From positions 100,159 through 164,158 of the forward strand of contig CANRMP010000005.1 of the NCBI GenBank assembly GCA_947631765.1: a DNA stretch of 64,000 bases, in the 5' to 3' direction. Position numbers and translations under genes: made by a program. Source of the stretch: an uncultured Clostridia bacterium. Lineage in GTDB: Bacteria; Bacillota; Clostridia; Oscillospirales; CAG-272. Position 1 is the first letter of the stretch; each line of letters begins with the position of its first letter. The notes beneath the pieces are model-generated. The model was not told where the DNA came from, ran no database searches, and was given only the letters and a program-made list of their open reading frames with translations. Shown in pieces: positions 34,050 to 43,078 of this stretch.

Positions 34050-34153
34050 AAATAATGTAACGTATTATATTTCCTGACATGGCTCCGGGTTGAGCCCAAA
34101 AACACACAAACGCAGAATATACGAAGAATTTATATTTACAGGAAAGACGATAT

Positions 34154-35065
34154 ATGCCACTAAATGAAAAAAAAGCACTGCTTATAGTCAATCCCAAAGC
34201 CGGAAAGCAGGGAGCAAAGAGATATTTTTACTCTATTGTCAGCGGGCTTTCAAAAAAATATACCTTAACCACGCATATCACGACCGATTCCGAGGACGCG
34301 CGCGCAGCCGCTTCGATGGCGGGCGATTTTGACACTCTGATATGCTGCGGAGGGGACGGCACACTCAGTCAGGTGATAAACGGCTATCCGATTTTGGAAC
34401 GAAAGCTGACTTTAGGCTACATCCCCTGCGGGACAGCCAACGATTTTGCCGCCACCATGAAGCTTCAAAGAAACATTCCAAGGGCAATTCGGGACGTGTG
34501 TGAAGGCACCTTGCAGCCTATCGATATAGGTAGCTTCAACGATAAGAAATTTTTATATATTGCAAGCTTCGGCGCGTTCACAAAGGCGTCGTATTCAACC
34601 CCGCAGGACGCAAAAAACATTTTCGGTTCCCTTTCGTATATAATCAGCGGAACCATGGAGCTGACCTCCATAAAAAAGGAAAAGGTCGGCGTAATATGCG
34701 GCAAAAACGAATTTTTCTATAATGACATATGCTTCGGGGCTGTAATGAGCACCCGTTCTGTGGGCGGAATGCTTAAAATCGACCCGCGCCTTGCCGACCT
34801 TTCCGACGGAAAGCACGAGCTTATCTTAATAAGGATGCCGAAGGATTTAGGGCATTTGGGTACGCTTATATCAAACCTGCTTCAAAGCAAGCTTGATGAC
34901 CCGGATATCATTTTTATGCAGGGCTCTCATTTTGAAATAAGGACCGAAAATAAAATTGCCTGGACCCTTGACGGTGAAGAAGCGGGCGAATTTGACAAGG
35001 CGGTCATAGACAACCTGCATAATGCGGTAAATTTTATCTGTCCCTGTCAAAAGGAGAATAATTAA
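34154..35065 (+). CDS. Diacylglycerol/lipid kinase (DagK family)
   Basis: A 303-residue soluble lipid kinase of the YegS/DgkB type. It has LLIVNPKAGKQGAKR at the start, the nucleotide loop CCGGDGTLSQVING (about 64-77) and GTANDFA (about 97-103), then a beta-sandwich C-terminal domain. It probably phosphorylates diacylglycerol to recycle it into phospholipid at the membrane inner face. GGAAA precedes the ATG. The CofE-like gene follows by 36 bases and may be cotranscribed. Confidence 0.9.
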   Translation: MPLNEKKALLIVNPKAGKQGAKRYFYSIVSGLSKKYTLTTHITTDSEDARAAASMAGDFDTLICCGGDGTLSQVINGYPILERKLTLGYIPCGTANDFAATMKLQRNIPRAIRDVCEGTLQPIDIGSFNDKKFLYIASFGAFTKASYSTPQDAKNIFGSLSYIISGTMELTSIKKEKVGVICGKNEFFYNDICFGAVMSTRSVGGMLKIDPRLADLSDGKHELILIRMPKDLGHLGTLISNLLQSKLDDPDIIFMQGSHFEIRTENKIAWTLDGEEAGEFDKAVIDNLHNAVNFICPCQKENN

Positions 35066-35101
35066 TCGCAAATTTAAAACACAAGGAAGAGATGATGACA
35101 G

Positions 35102-35869
35102 ATGAATGAAATGAGCTATAATGACAGCTTTATTGAAAAAACAAAGGGCGCCGAAGACGAGGGGGAGCTGCCGGCTCTTCAGGCAAACGAAGGAAAAAAC
35201 AAAATTTTAGAAAACGAAAATATAAAATTTGAAAGACTCCCGATAAAAACGCATGTAATAACCGAGGCAGACGATATATGCGACGTTGCGGAAAGGTACG
35301 CTATGCCCTATCTGCTCCCCGACGATATTCTCTTTATATCCGAAAAGGCGGTGGCTTGCTCCCAAGGGCGGGCGATACCTCTTGAAAAAATAAAGCCGCG
35401 CAAGCTGGCAGTTTTCCTTTCGAAATACGTCACCAAGACAAAGCACGGCATAGGGCTCGGCATTCCCGAAACAATGGAAATGGCGCTGCGCGAATGCGGA
35501 ACTATTCGTATACTGTTTGCCGCACTTGTGAGCGTTATCGGCAAGCTGTTTCACCGCAAGGGGTGGTTTTACATTGTGGCGGGACAGAAGGCGGCATCAA
35601 TTGACGGCCCCACTCACGGAACAATACCGCCTTATGACCACTGTGTGGTGCTCGGACCGGACAAGCCCGACAAGGTGGCAATGGCGGTTTCTGAGAGGAT
35701 AGGCTGCCGCTGTATCATTGTCGATATAAACGATCTCGGAGGAAAGATACTCGGCGTTTCCGACCCTTCAATGTCAAAGGACAGTCTTGCAAGGCTCCTT
35801 TCGGACAACCCCTTGGGACAGGGGAGTCAATCGACTCCGATGGGCATTATCCGCGCTCTGGCGGACTGA
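35102..35869 (+). CDS. Coenzyme F420:L-glutamate ligase-like (CofE-domain) protein
   Basis: A 255-residue protein whose residues about 45-240 match the F420-0:glutamyl ligase (CofE) fold: FERLPIKTHVITEADD, DDILFISEKAVACSQGRAIP, and a GRCIIVDINDLGG-like metal or GTP segment. Many Firmicutes have such a protein although they do not make F420, so the true substrate is unknown. The first 40 residues are a variable acidic leader. A loop with IGKLFHRKGWFYIVAG is typical of this branch. It sits behind the lipid kinase. Confidence 0.75.
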   Translation: MNEMSYNDSFIEKTKGAEDEGELPALQANEGKNKILENENIKFERLPIKTHVITEADDICDVAERYAMPYLLPDDILFISEKAVACSQGRAIPLEKIKPRKLAVFLSKYVTKTKHGIGLGIPETMEMALRECGTIRILFAALVSVIGKLFHRKGWFYIVAGQKAASIDGPTHGTIPPYDHCVVLGPDKPDKVAMAVSERIGCRCIIVDINDLGGKILGVSDPSMSKDSLARLLSDNPLGQGSQSTPMGIIRALAD

Positions 35870-35936
35870 GTTATATTCATATTCGGGAAAAATCAATATC
35901 CCGTGTGAAATAGATATTTTTTAAAGGAGAAGAACC

Positions 35937-36956
35937 ATGAAAAAGCTTCTATCGGCACTTCTTGCAATATCCCTTATTTTTTCCATGGCGCTTTTTGTTT
36001 CGTGCGGCAGCTCTGATGACAAAAACACAAACGGAACAACCGAAAACACGACAAAATCCTCAACAACCCGCAGACCCCCCGACATCGAGCCCGAAGCAGA
36101 GCCCGAGACCGAAAGCATCAAGGTCGGCACTGCCGCAGAGCTTGTTGAAGCTATCAACAAGTTCAACAACTGGGACGTCGCTCTCGATTCGAGCATCACG
36201 CTTACCGCAGACATCGATATGAGCGATTACAGCGATCCCACCGCATACGAACCGATTTACGAGTTCTCCGGAGTTTTTGACGGAGCCGGACACACAATAA
36301 GCAATCTTAACTGGACAATGACCATGGCAAACGACGCCACAAGCAATATGCCAAACCCCGCCTCAAGCGCCGAGCGCACCTATGTCATCTCGGCAATTGA
36401 GGACAACGGAAGCGTTTGCGAAGCCGGTATTTCCCTGCTTATTATTCATCTTAAGGGCGGTACAGTCAAAAACCTGACCATTAAGGATTCCTCCGTGAAC
36501 ATCGTCTGCTCCTACAACAAGAACTATCACGTATACGTCGCGGGTATGGTGGCTTACGCTACAGACGGAAAGGTACTTTCCTGCAATATGGAAAACGTCA
36601 ATGTGAATGTTCCCGAAGCGCTCAATACCAATCAGGGCTTTGCGGGATATGCGGCGCTTCTTGTCGGCTGTGCAAAAAACAGCGCGGTAATTTATAACTG
36701 CAAGGTAAAGGGCACCGTCGACACCACTACAAACGTTAAATTTAACGCCGCAGGTCTGCTCGGAACCTTCCCCGACAGTGAAGGGACGCTGACCATTGCC
36801 GACTGCGATTCCTCGGGCGCCACTCTTAACGTTTGCCCTCCCGAAAATCTTGTACGCGACAATCTCATGTATAAAGAAGGAGATCTTGGCGGAAATTCCG
36901 ACCCCGACTGCTGTGACCATGCGGTCGACATCACCACAACATACACTCCGGAATAA
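35937..36956 (+). CDS. Lipoprotein with beta-helix (GLUG-like) domain
   Basis: A 339-residue lipoprotein: signal peptide, Cys23 in LFVSC, a Thr/Glu/Pro-rich linker to about 60, then a right-handed beta-helix. Motifs include YEFSGVFDGAGHTISNLNWT, KGGTVKNLTIKDSSV and AGMVAYATDGKV, the pattern of GLUG and similar surface repeats. It would be exposed on the cell surface, perhaps in adhesion. AAAGGAGAAG precedes the ATG. A terminator follows. Confidence 0.72.
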   Translation: MKKLLSALLAISLIFSMALFVSCGSSDDKNTNGTTENTTKSSTTRRPPDIEPEAEPETESIKVGTAAELVEAINKFNNWDVALDSSITLTADIDMSDYSDPTAYEPIYEFSGVFDGAGHTISNLNWTMTMANDATSNMPNPASSAERTYVISAIEDNGSVCEAGISLLIIHLKGGTVKNLTIKDSSVNIVCSYNKNYHVYVAGMVAYATDGKVLSCNMENVNVNVPEALNTNQGFAGYAALLVGCAKNSAVIYNCKVKGTVDTTTNVKFNAAGLLGTFPDSEGTLTIADCDSSGATLNVCPPENLVRDNLMYKEGDLGGNSDPDCCDHAVDITTTYTPE

Positions 36957-36997
36957 AACGCAAAAAAGCTATTAGCTTTAATCAAAGGTAACCAAAT

Positions 36998-37045
36998 AAG
37001 GCTGTAGGCCCGCAAAGCGGGAATACAGCCTTTATTTTTTATTTT
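36998..37045 (+). terminator. Terminator between convergent genes
   Basis: AAGGCTGTA (36998-37006) pairs with TACAGCCTT (37024-37032), with an inner CCCGC/GCGGG stem and TTTATTTTTTATTTT after it. It may serve both strands. Confidence 0.88.
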
Positions 37046-37059
37046 CCTGTCGGCGCTCT

Positions 37060-37917
37060 TTATCCGAGAGTCGGAAAAAGAATGCCCGCGGTAAGAAAAA
37101 ACAGACCGACAAGCTGTCTTTTATTAGGTCTTTCCCCAAAAATCAGCGCAGAAAGCGCAACGCTGACAAGCACGCCGAGGCGATCGAGCGACTGAATTAT
37201 CGCCGCGTCCCGAAGAGCCAACGCCCTGTAGTAGCAAAGCCACGAAAAGCCTGTTACAAAGCCGGAAAGAATCACTGTTACAAGCGTTTTTGGGGATATT
37301 TTGCAAAAGAGCTCCTTTTTGTAAAGGACAACGCCAAAAGAAATGATAAGCACCACAATGGTTCGAAGGGTGAGTGAAAGGTCGCTGTCGATATTTTTAA
37401 GTCCCGCCTTGGCAAGAAGCACCGAGGAGGCGGTAAAGAGCGCCGAGGCAAGCGCAAAGCAGAGCCAGCCCTTCTTTTTCTTGTCCTTATCGGAGCTTTT
37501 TGCCCCGATATTTTTTAAGTCATCTTTTTCGAGCATTATAAGTATTCCGAAGGTTACAAAAACCACCGAAATAAATCTTGCCGGACCGAAAGTCTCTTTT
37601 AAAAACAGCGAGGCGCCCACAACCGTAAGCGGGGTCGAAAGCCTTTCTACACACGCCACAATTCCCGCCCTGCCGAAATTTAGCGCCCTGTAATAGCAAA
37701 GCCATGAAATTGCCATAGCGGCGCCCGAGAGTATTATAAAAACGAGGTCAGAAAGGTTAAGCTTTTTAAATTTTGCAAAAAACAGAGTGAAAACAAGCAC
37801 TGCGGCAGTGCGGATAAAAAGCGAAAGCTCGGGGCTTGTCTCTTTCAGCGCGTATTTTATTATTACCGCCACGGCGCCGGAAAGGACCGCCGAGGAAAGC
37901 GCGAGCACAAGCCACAT
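37060..37917 (-). CDS. EamA-family (DMT) transporter
   Basis: A 285-residue membrane protein with ten predicted segments in two EamA repeats (about 1-135 and 150-285). Both halves carry WLCYYRAL near the middle, which shows the duplication. The superfamily moves amino acids, nucleotide sugars or other metabolites, and the substrate here is unknown. I start at ATG 37917, since AAGGTGG lies just upstream. A GTG four codons earlier is possible. Confidence 0.87.
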   Translation of the reverse strand: MWLVLALSSAVLSGAVAVIIKYALKETSPELSLFIRTAAVLVFTLFFAKFKKLNLSDLVFIILSGAAMAISWLCYYRALNFGRAGIVACVERLSTPLTVVGASLFLKETFGPARFISVVFVTFGILIMLEKDDLKNIGAKSSDKDKKKKGWLCFALASALFTASSVLLAKAGLKNIDSDLSLTLRTIVVLIISFGVVLYKKELFCKISPKTLVTVILSGFVTGFSWLCYYRALALRDAAIIQSLDRLGVLVSVALSALIFGERPNKRQLVGLFFLTAGILFPTLG

Positions 37918-37946
37918 ACATATTTCCACCTTGATTTTTTATGTAC

Positions 37947-38582
37947 TTAAAACCCAAGGCTTTCCTTTGTCAAAATCACCTTAATTCTTCCCGCCCTTCG
38001 GCAAAGTCTTGTTATGAGTATCTGCGCGCATATGCAGTCCGGGCATTTGCATACATTGCAAAGTCCCTTTTCCTTGCAGGGAGTGCCGATATCAAACCGA
38101 GCGGCGTTGACGGGCGCTGCATAATACTTTGCCCGCTCAATTGCCGATTTCACGTCATGGGTTATCTTGTTTGCGCCCGCTATTATTATTACCTGTTTCG
38201 GACCGTAGCACAGGGCTGCGACGCGATTGCCGTTGCCGTCGATATTGACAATTGTACCGTCGGCGCCGATAGCATTAGCGCTCATTAAATATGTGTCGCA
38301 AAGAAGCGCCTCTCTTTGAAGCCTTTCGGCGTCCTCGGGACTCTTTGCCGCAGATCTGTCTATAAATTTCTGCCCTCTTGCATAAAGCGCCTCTTTTAAT
38401 CCGACACTGTCGACGCTCGCCGAGCCTCCGAAGGACACTACGTCCTCTTTTGGTATAAGTGAGAGCGCCAGAGAAAGCGCCTCCTCCTTTGTGTCCACGG
38501 CATATGCGTCAAAATGCCTTGACTTTAATGCTTTTACCGTCTCGTTTATTATATTTTTGTTTCTTATTTCAACAGGGGTCAC
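37947..38582 (-). CDS. LUD-domain protein (LutC/YkgG-like)
   Basis: A 211-residue protein of the LUD (DUF162) family. It starts at GTG after AAAAGGAG and contains VSFGGSASVDSVGLKEAL and ADGTIVNIDGNGNRVAALCYG. A Cys-rich C-terminal stretch (CNVCKCPDCIC) may bind a cluster or metal. LutC-type proteins belong to lactate oxidation complexes, but no LutA or LutB is adjacent, so the role is open. It lies 30 bases upstream of the EamA gene on the same strand. Confidence 0.85.
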   Translation of the reverse strand: MTPVEIRNKNIINETVKALKSRHFDAYAVDTKEEALSLALSLIPKEDVVSFGGSASVDSVGLKEALYARGQKFIDRSAAKSPEDAERLQREALLCDTYLMSANAIGADGTIVNIDGNGNRVAALCYGPKQVIIIAGANKITHDVKSAIERAKYYAAPVNAARFDIGTPCKEKGLCNVCKCPDCICAQILITRLCRRAGRIKVILTKESLGF

Positions 38583-38681
38583 TTTTTGTCTCCTTTTTAT
38601 TTTTGTCTGATTTTGCTGTAACTATGATATCACAAATAATTCCAAAAGTAAAGAAAAAGTGCGAATTAAACTATAAGGAAG

Positions 38682-38720
38682 GTCAAACGGGACAGCCCTG
38701 CAGGGTCTGCCCCGTTTGAC
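38682..38720. terminator. Hairpin between the symporter and LUD genes
   Basis: GTCAAACGGG (38682-38691) pairs perfectly with CCCGTTTGAC (38711-38720), with an inner CAG/CTG stem. There is no clear T-run on either side, so it is a possible terminator only. Confidence 0.5.
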
Positions 38721-38748
38721 TAAATATTAGTTTTGAAAAAGCGAAATA

Positions 38749-40287
38749 TTATTTTCCAAGCGATGTACTTTGCGTAACCTCCACCTTTTTGTCATAGCAG
38801 GAGAAGGCGTACTCAACCAAGGTGTCCTCGGGCTTACGGGTAAAGAGGCTGACCACAGGCACAATGACAAGTCCGGCAAGCATTGCGAAGGCTCCTGCGT
38901 TTATCGGCGACTGCAAAATAGTCGGGAAATAGGGCTGCCACAGCACGTTTGCAATCATCAGGACCGAAGCGAAGATAAAGCTGCACCAAACGCTTGCCCT
39001 TGTCGCCTTTTTCCAATACAGTCCGTACAGGAAGGGAGCAAGGAACGCGCCTGCAAGCGCACCCCATGAAACGCCCATAAGCTGAGCTATAAAGGTCACG
39101 GAGGATTTGTATTGAACAAGCGCGATAACCACGGAAATGGCGATAAATACGACAATCAGCGCGCGCATAATTATCAGCTGTTTCTTTTCGTCCATCTTTT
39201 TGATTATATTTCCCTTGAGAAAATCCAAGGTCAGAGTGGAGCTTGAAGCGAGCACCAAGGAGGAGAGAGTCGACATTGAAGCGGAAAGGACGAGAATGAC
39301 CACAACCGCAATAAGTATATCGGGAAGACCGGAAAGCATAGTCGGGATAACCGAATCATAGCCGTTTGCCGCAATGTCGATTTTATCCGAGAACAGACGC
39401 CCGAAGCCCCCGAGGAAATAGCATCCGCCCGCAACTATTGCCGCAAAAACCGTGGAAATAATCATTCCTTTTGTAATAGCCTTTTCATTTTTAATGGCGT
39501 AGAATTTCTGAACCATTTGAGGCAGTCCCCAGGTTCCGAGCGAGGTCAGAATGACAACCCCGAGCAGATTAAGCGGGTCGGGACCGAAGAAGGAGGCAAA
39601 CACGCCGTTTTGATTTGAGACCGAGGCGTCCTCAACCGCCGCAAGTCCGTTAAGAGCGCCCATAAAGCCGCCCTGATTTGAGAGCACAACGGCAATGACC
39701 GCAACTATGCCGCCTATCATTATAATGCCCTGAATAAAATCGTTTATAGCGGTCGCCATATATCCGCCCGCAACGACGTAAATACAGGTAAGCACCGCCA
39801 TTGCGATAACGCAAATCGAGTAATCGATGTTAAAAGCCATACCGAAAAGGCGGGAAAGTCCGTTATAGAGAGATGCGGTATACGGAATGAGGAAAATAAA
39901 GATAACGACAGACGCCGCGATTTTGAGCGCCTTTGAGCCGAAGCGTTTTTCAAAGAATTCAGGCATTGTAGCGCTGCCAAGATGCTGGGTCATAACGCGA
40001 GTGCGCCTTCCGAGCACCGCCCAAGCAAGAAGCGAGCCGATAAGCGCGTTGCCTATTCCCGCCCAAGTGGCGGCAATACCGTATTTCCATCCGAACTGTC
40101 CGGCATATCCCACAAATACCACCGCGGAAAAATAGGACGTTCCGTACGCAAAAGCGGTGAGCCACGGACCGACAGCGCGGCCTCCGAGCACAAAGCCGTC
40201 GACGTTTGTCGCGTGTTTTCTGCAATACAGTCCGACTCCGACCATAATGCCAAAGAACACGCAAACCATAATAATTTTAATTACCAT
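38749..40287 (-). CDS. Sodium:solute symporter (SSS family)
   Basis: A 512-residue transporter with about 13 membrane segments. It begins with GVGLYCRKHATNVDGFVLGGR and contains the conserved SGLPDILIAVVVILVLSASM helix of PutP/PanF/SGLT-type carriers. It uses the sodium gradient to import a solute such as proline, pantothenate or a sugar acid. Which one cannot be told. AAGGAG precedes the ATG. It is a single-gene unit with its own promoter. Confidence 0.92.
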   Translation of the reverse strand: MVIKIIMVCVFFGIMVGVGLYCRKHATNVDGFVLGGRAVGPWLTAFAYGTSYFSAVVFVGYAGQFGWKYGIAATWAGIGNALIGSLLAWAVLGRRTRVMTQHLGSATMPEFFEKRFGSKALKIAASVVIFIFLIPYTASLYNGLSRLFGMAFNIDYSICVIAMAVLTCIYVVAGGYMATAINDFIQGIIMIGGIVAVIAVVLSNQGGFMGALNGLAAVEDASVSNQNGVFASFFGPDPLNLLGVVILTSLGTWGLPQMVQKFYAIKNEKAITKGMIISTVFAAIVAGGCYFLGGFGRLFSDKIDIAANGYDSVIPTMLSGLPDILIAVVVILVLSASMSTLSSLVLASSSTLTLDFLKGNIIKKMDEKKQLIIMRALIVVFIAISVVIALVQYKSSVTFIAQLMGVSWGALAGAFLAPFLYGLYWKKATRASVWCSFIFASVLMIANVLWQPYFPTILQSPINAGAFAMLAGLVIVPVVSLFTRKPEDTLVEYAFSCYDKKVEVTQSTSLGK

Positions 40288-40325
40288 CAGTAGTCTCCTT
40301 TATTATATAAAGCGTTTACCTGTAT

Positions 40326-40354
40326 ATTTTATCAGTTTAATGCGGTATAGTCAA
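40326..40354 (-). promoter_or_regulatory. Promoter of the symporter gene
   Basis: Minus-strand TTGACT (40349-40354), 17 bases, TAAAAT (40326-40331). Confidence 0.6.
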
Positions 40355-40518
40355 TAGTTTTACAAAAAATTTGTCATAATATGAGCTTTTTTAATATCCG
40401 CCCTTGTCGCGCTGGTGGAAAAATAATATTTTTTTATAAAAAAGACAGAAAAATCTCCGCAAAAAAAGTATAAAGAAGTCGCCAAATGTCGAATAGTGTC
40501 GAAAAATAGTCAAAAAAT

Positions 40519-40546
40519 GAGCGAGGGATTTTTCTCTCCCTCGCTC
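40519..40546 (-). terminator. Terminator after the interrupted membrane gene
   Basis: GAGCGAGGGA and TCCCTCGCTC pair perfectly. On the minus strand ATTTTTTG follows. Positions 40355-40510, upstream of the symporter promoter, are AT-rich with nothing else recognisable. Confidence 0.88.
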
Positions 40547-40561
40547 CGGCACAGTCGCCGC

Positions 40562-41335
40562 TTATTGATTGTTTGGCGCCTCTTCTTTGCTTGTTTTTTC
40601 GCATTTTTCTTTTTTACCTTCAAGCCCTGCAAGGTTTTCCGCTCTGTGCTTTAATATGAGCCGCCTTGACAGGAGCGCCAGCGCCTGAATACCGAATGCT
40701 TCAACAAGTGAAAAGACAAAATTAAGAAGCGATGTAATGCCCTTAGAACTCAAGTCTAACGCGTCTGTTATATAAAAAAGAGGATATGGAAACCAAAAAG
40801 CTAACGAAATAAAAATGGGCAGCTGTTCTATTAAACGTAAACACAAAAATATAACAAACTGAACCGGTAAGCTGATTACCCATTCCTTCCATGACTTTAA
40901 CAGCAACGTAGAGAGAAATGCCGATAATACTATCAAAGGCAGCATAAGAGTCGCTGAACAGCATACCTGTACAATATTTGACGCCCGACCGAAATGATCA
41001 TAGACAAAAGCAAGGATATATGCTGTAGAGCTCATAAGCACGTTGTATATTACGCACAATAAAAAGCATTTTGCGATGAACGATACAATTGAAGCTAAAT
41101 GATTTGAGCTTTGGGTTTGTTTTTTCGCTCTGCGTACTATGGATATTATCAGCTTTATAAGCATCGCCAGCGCTTGAATGGCAAGCACCTCAATAACAGC
41201 CCAAATAAACTCCCAAAAATAAGTGTCCGGCTCATCTATAAAAAACATCATTACAGCGCGCGGATTCCAAAAAGCACCCTTTAAAAAGGCAAAATAACAT
41301 GCTGTATACACTGCAATTTGTATCAAAAGAGACAC
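40562..41335 (-). pseudogene. Duplicated-domain membrane protein, 3' part of an interrupted gene
   Basis: This frame continues the 83-residue ORF just upstream, separated only by a TGA. Together they would encode about 341 residues made of two copies of the domain seen once in the 207-residue protein at 42433-43056. Shared marks are KSWKEWVISLPVQFVIF here against KWKQWLITLPLQFVVY there, and the closing helix EAFGIQALALLSRRLI against EIFALQALGIHLYNRW. The first copy ends EVLAIQALAMLIKLII. There are about seven membrane segments and a Lys/Glu-rich tail. If translated separately, the start is GTG at 41335 with GGAAG upstream. Family not recognised. Confidence 0.6.
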
Positions 41336-41338
41336 TAA

Positions 41339-41590
41339 TCAATGCTTCCACGACGATATTGTCCAATATGACAGACATACAAGAGCAACAAGCGAAAGTA
41401 AAATAAATGTCATACCCCAGAGTAAGCCTGCCGAACCCAAATTAACAAAGCCAAAAAGAAATAATGAAATTGCCGTATCACAACCTTTAAATATATACAA
41501 AACAAATACAGCGCATAAAAGAGCGGCTTTTAATGCTAAAAGAGCAGTTTTTAATACAAAATTATTATTTTTTTGAGTTTTTTCATTCAT
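41339..41590 (-). pseudogene. Same membrane gene, 5' part up to the in-frame TGA
   Basis: An 83-residue reading from ATG 41590 (GAGG 11 bases upstream), with two membrane segments, ending ...YWTISSWKH before TGA (41341-41339). Past the stop, the same frame runs on as LVSLLIQIAVY. Relatives have SWKxW followed by such a stretch, so the stop occupies the conserved Trp position (TGG to TGA). Either the gene is dead or two short products are made. Confidence 0.6.
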
Positions 41591-41623
41591 ATAACTATAC
41601 ACCTCAATCTCAATAACGCGATA

Positions 41624-42248
41624 CTACGAAAAATCTGAAGCTTCTATATAAGAAGTTAAAATACAATAGGATTCCGGATAGTGCGGATAATATAAGTTAT
41701 ATGTAACAACAGTATCCCCAAGACTATCCCAAAGTTCTTTTAAGCCTTCCTCCGTTTCGATTTTGGAAGGATCCAAACCTACTGCATTTGCAAGTAACGT
41801 GATTTTAGCATCCTTTAAATTTTCACATACGTTCATTTCAAGAAAATCCAAACCGCTCAACTTTTTTGCCGGAATCGCTACAAAGCACTTAATCAAAAAC
41901 ATCGGACTTTGGTAAATATATGATCCTTCAACAACGTAATATCCATCGGTATTTGACGGATACTTACTTGTGTCACTTTCTTCTTTTTTTACCCTCCGGT
42001 TATCATCATATTTAATATCGTAGCATTCATTTCTATTTTTCACATGTTCGAACAATTTTTCATAAGCTCCGTTAGGCGACTTCATTTTTTCATATTCTTT
42101 ACCAATAGCTTTTTTCCAATCGGTTTCACAAGTTTTACTTATAGCAATATCCGCAGATGTGGTCTTTCCATATCTTGTAAATCCCCATTCAGAAAGCGGA
42201 AAAAACGTAATAAAATCATCGGCTCCTAAAAAATATACATCGTTTCAT
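41624..42248 (-). pseudogene. Frame-damaged relative of the secreted 131-residue protein
   Basis: An open frame of 206 codons ends at 41624. Its only in-frame start is ATG 42085 (153 residues), yet good coding sequence (LGADDFITFFPLSEWGFTRY) extends 53 codons further up without any start codon. One base removed from the A-run at 42228-42233 would join it to ATG 42248 (MKRCIF...). The C-terminus YYPHYPESYCILTSYIEAS matches the end of the intact gene at 43079. No signal peptide is present. I read it as a decaying copy. Confidence 0.6.
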
Positions 42249-42302
42249 CGCTTCGGGTCTTGCCGTTTTGACGACACTAAGACAAAATACGACACGATTT
42301 TT

Positions 42303-42335
42303 GAAAATATCGGGAGAGCGGGAGGCTCTCCCGAT
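42303..42335 (-). terminator. Terminator of the intact two-gene module
   Basis: ATCGGGAGAG (42309-42318) pairs perfectly with CTCTCCCGAT (42326-42335), followed on the minus strand by ATTTTC. Confidence 0.8.
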
Positions 42336-42432
42336 GTGGGTTTTAAGAAATAAACCGGAAAGGCGGCTTTCCCGTCAGAAGGTAAGCTGGGAAAATCAGC
42401 CTTCGATTGTGGTTAATGCTTTGCGCCGTTTT

Positions 42433-43056
42433 TTAGTCCTTATTGTCCTCTTCCGAAGGAGCGGGAGTTTTGTTTTGCTCTGTATTGCTCCTCTTTTCTG
42501 CTTCTTTTGCTTCTTTTGCCCGCATTGCGCGCCTTTCCCGACGCTCCGACCACCGATTGTACAGATGAATACCGAGAGCCTGTAAGGCAAAGATCTCAAT
42601 AAATGACGCTAAAAAGAAGATATAATCAAGGATAGCTAAGCTATAAATATGAATGTGAAACGCAAAATCTATTGTATCAAAAACAATTGGAAGAACAAAG
42701 GACGTAGCTGTAGGGAAGAGGTAATGAGGCACTAAAACGCGCCATAAAAAGCAGACAAGCGTATATACTACAAACTGGAGGGGGAGTGTAATAAGCCATT
42801 GTTTCCACTTCCATTTTCTCATGATTACAGCAGTTAATACAGTGAATAGGCATATCCAAATAATAAGTCCGCGCCAAGCTGCAATAAGTATTTCTGCGTC
42901 CGTAGCAGTAAATGAAAACCATGTATCCCGTTCAAAAATTAAAATGAACAGTACCGCGCTAAATAATTGGTAAGCCGAAAATATAACACACAAAATAACG
43001 GTTTTAACGTTTAAAATTGCGTCTTTTATTGTGCTTAAAATGCTTTTGTCACTCAT
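42433..43056 (-). CDS. Membrane protein of an unrecognised family, intact copy
   Basis: A 207-residue protein with four or five membrane segments. It has a central motif KWKWKQWLITLPLQFVVYTL (about 80-99) and a final helix EIFALQALGIHLYNRW, followed by a charged Arg/Glu/Lys tail. I start at ATG 43056 because AAGGAGGG lies 11 bases upstream. A longer reading would overlap the preceding gene. It lies 22 bases behind the secreted-protein gene and shares its promoter. A related gene with two copies of this domain lies just downstream but is interrupted. Confidence 0.75.
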   Translation of the reverse strand: MSDKSILSTIKDAILNVKTVILCVIFSAYQLFSAVLFILIFERDTWFSFTATDAEILIAAWRGLIIWICLFTVLTAVIMRKWKWKQWLITLPLQFVVYTLVCFLWRVLVPHYLFPTATSFVLPIVFDTIDFAFHIHIYSLAILDYIFFLASFIEIFALQALGIHLYNRWSERRERRAMRAKEAKEAEKRSNTEQNKTPAPSEEDNKD

Positions 43057-43078
43057 AAATAAATGATCCCTCCTTAAA

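Noticed and set aside
41339..41341. General reassignment of TGA to Trp
   Set aside because: TGA is the stop of feoB, the feo partner gene, the NAGPA-like gene and the oxidoreductase beta subunit, so it works as a stop here.
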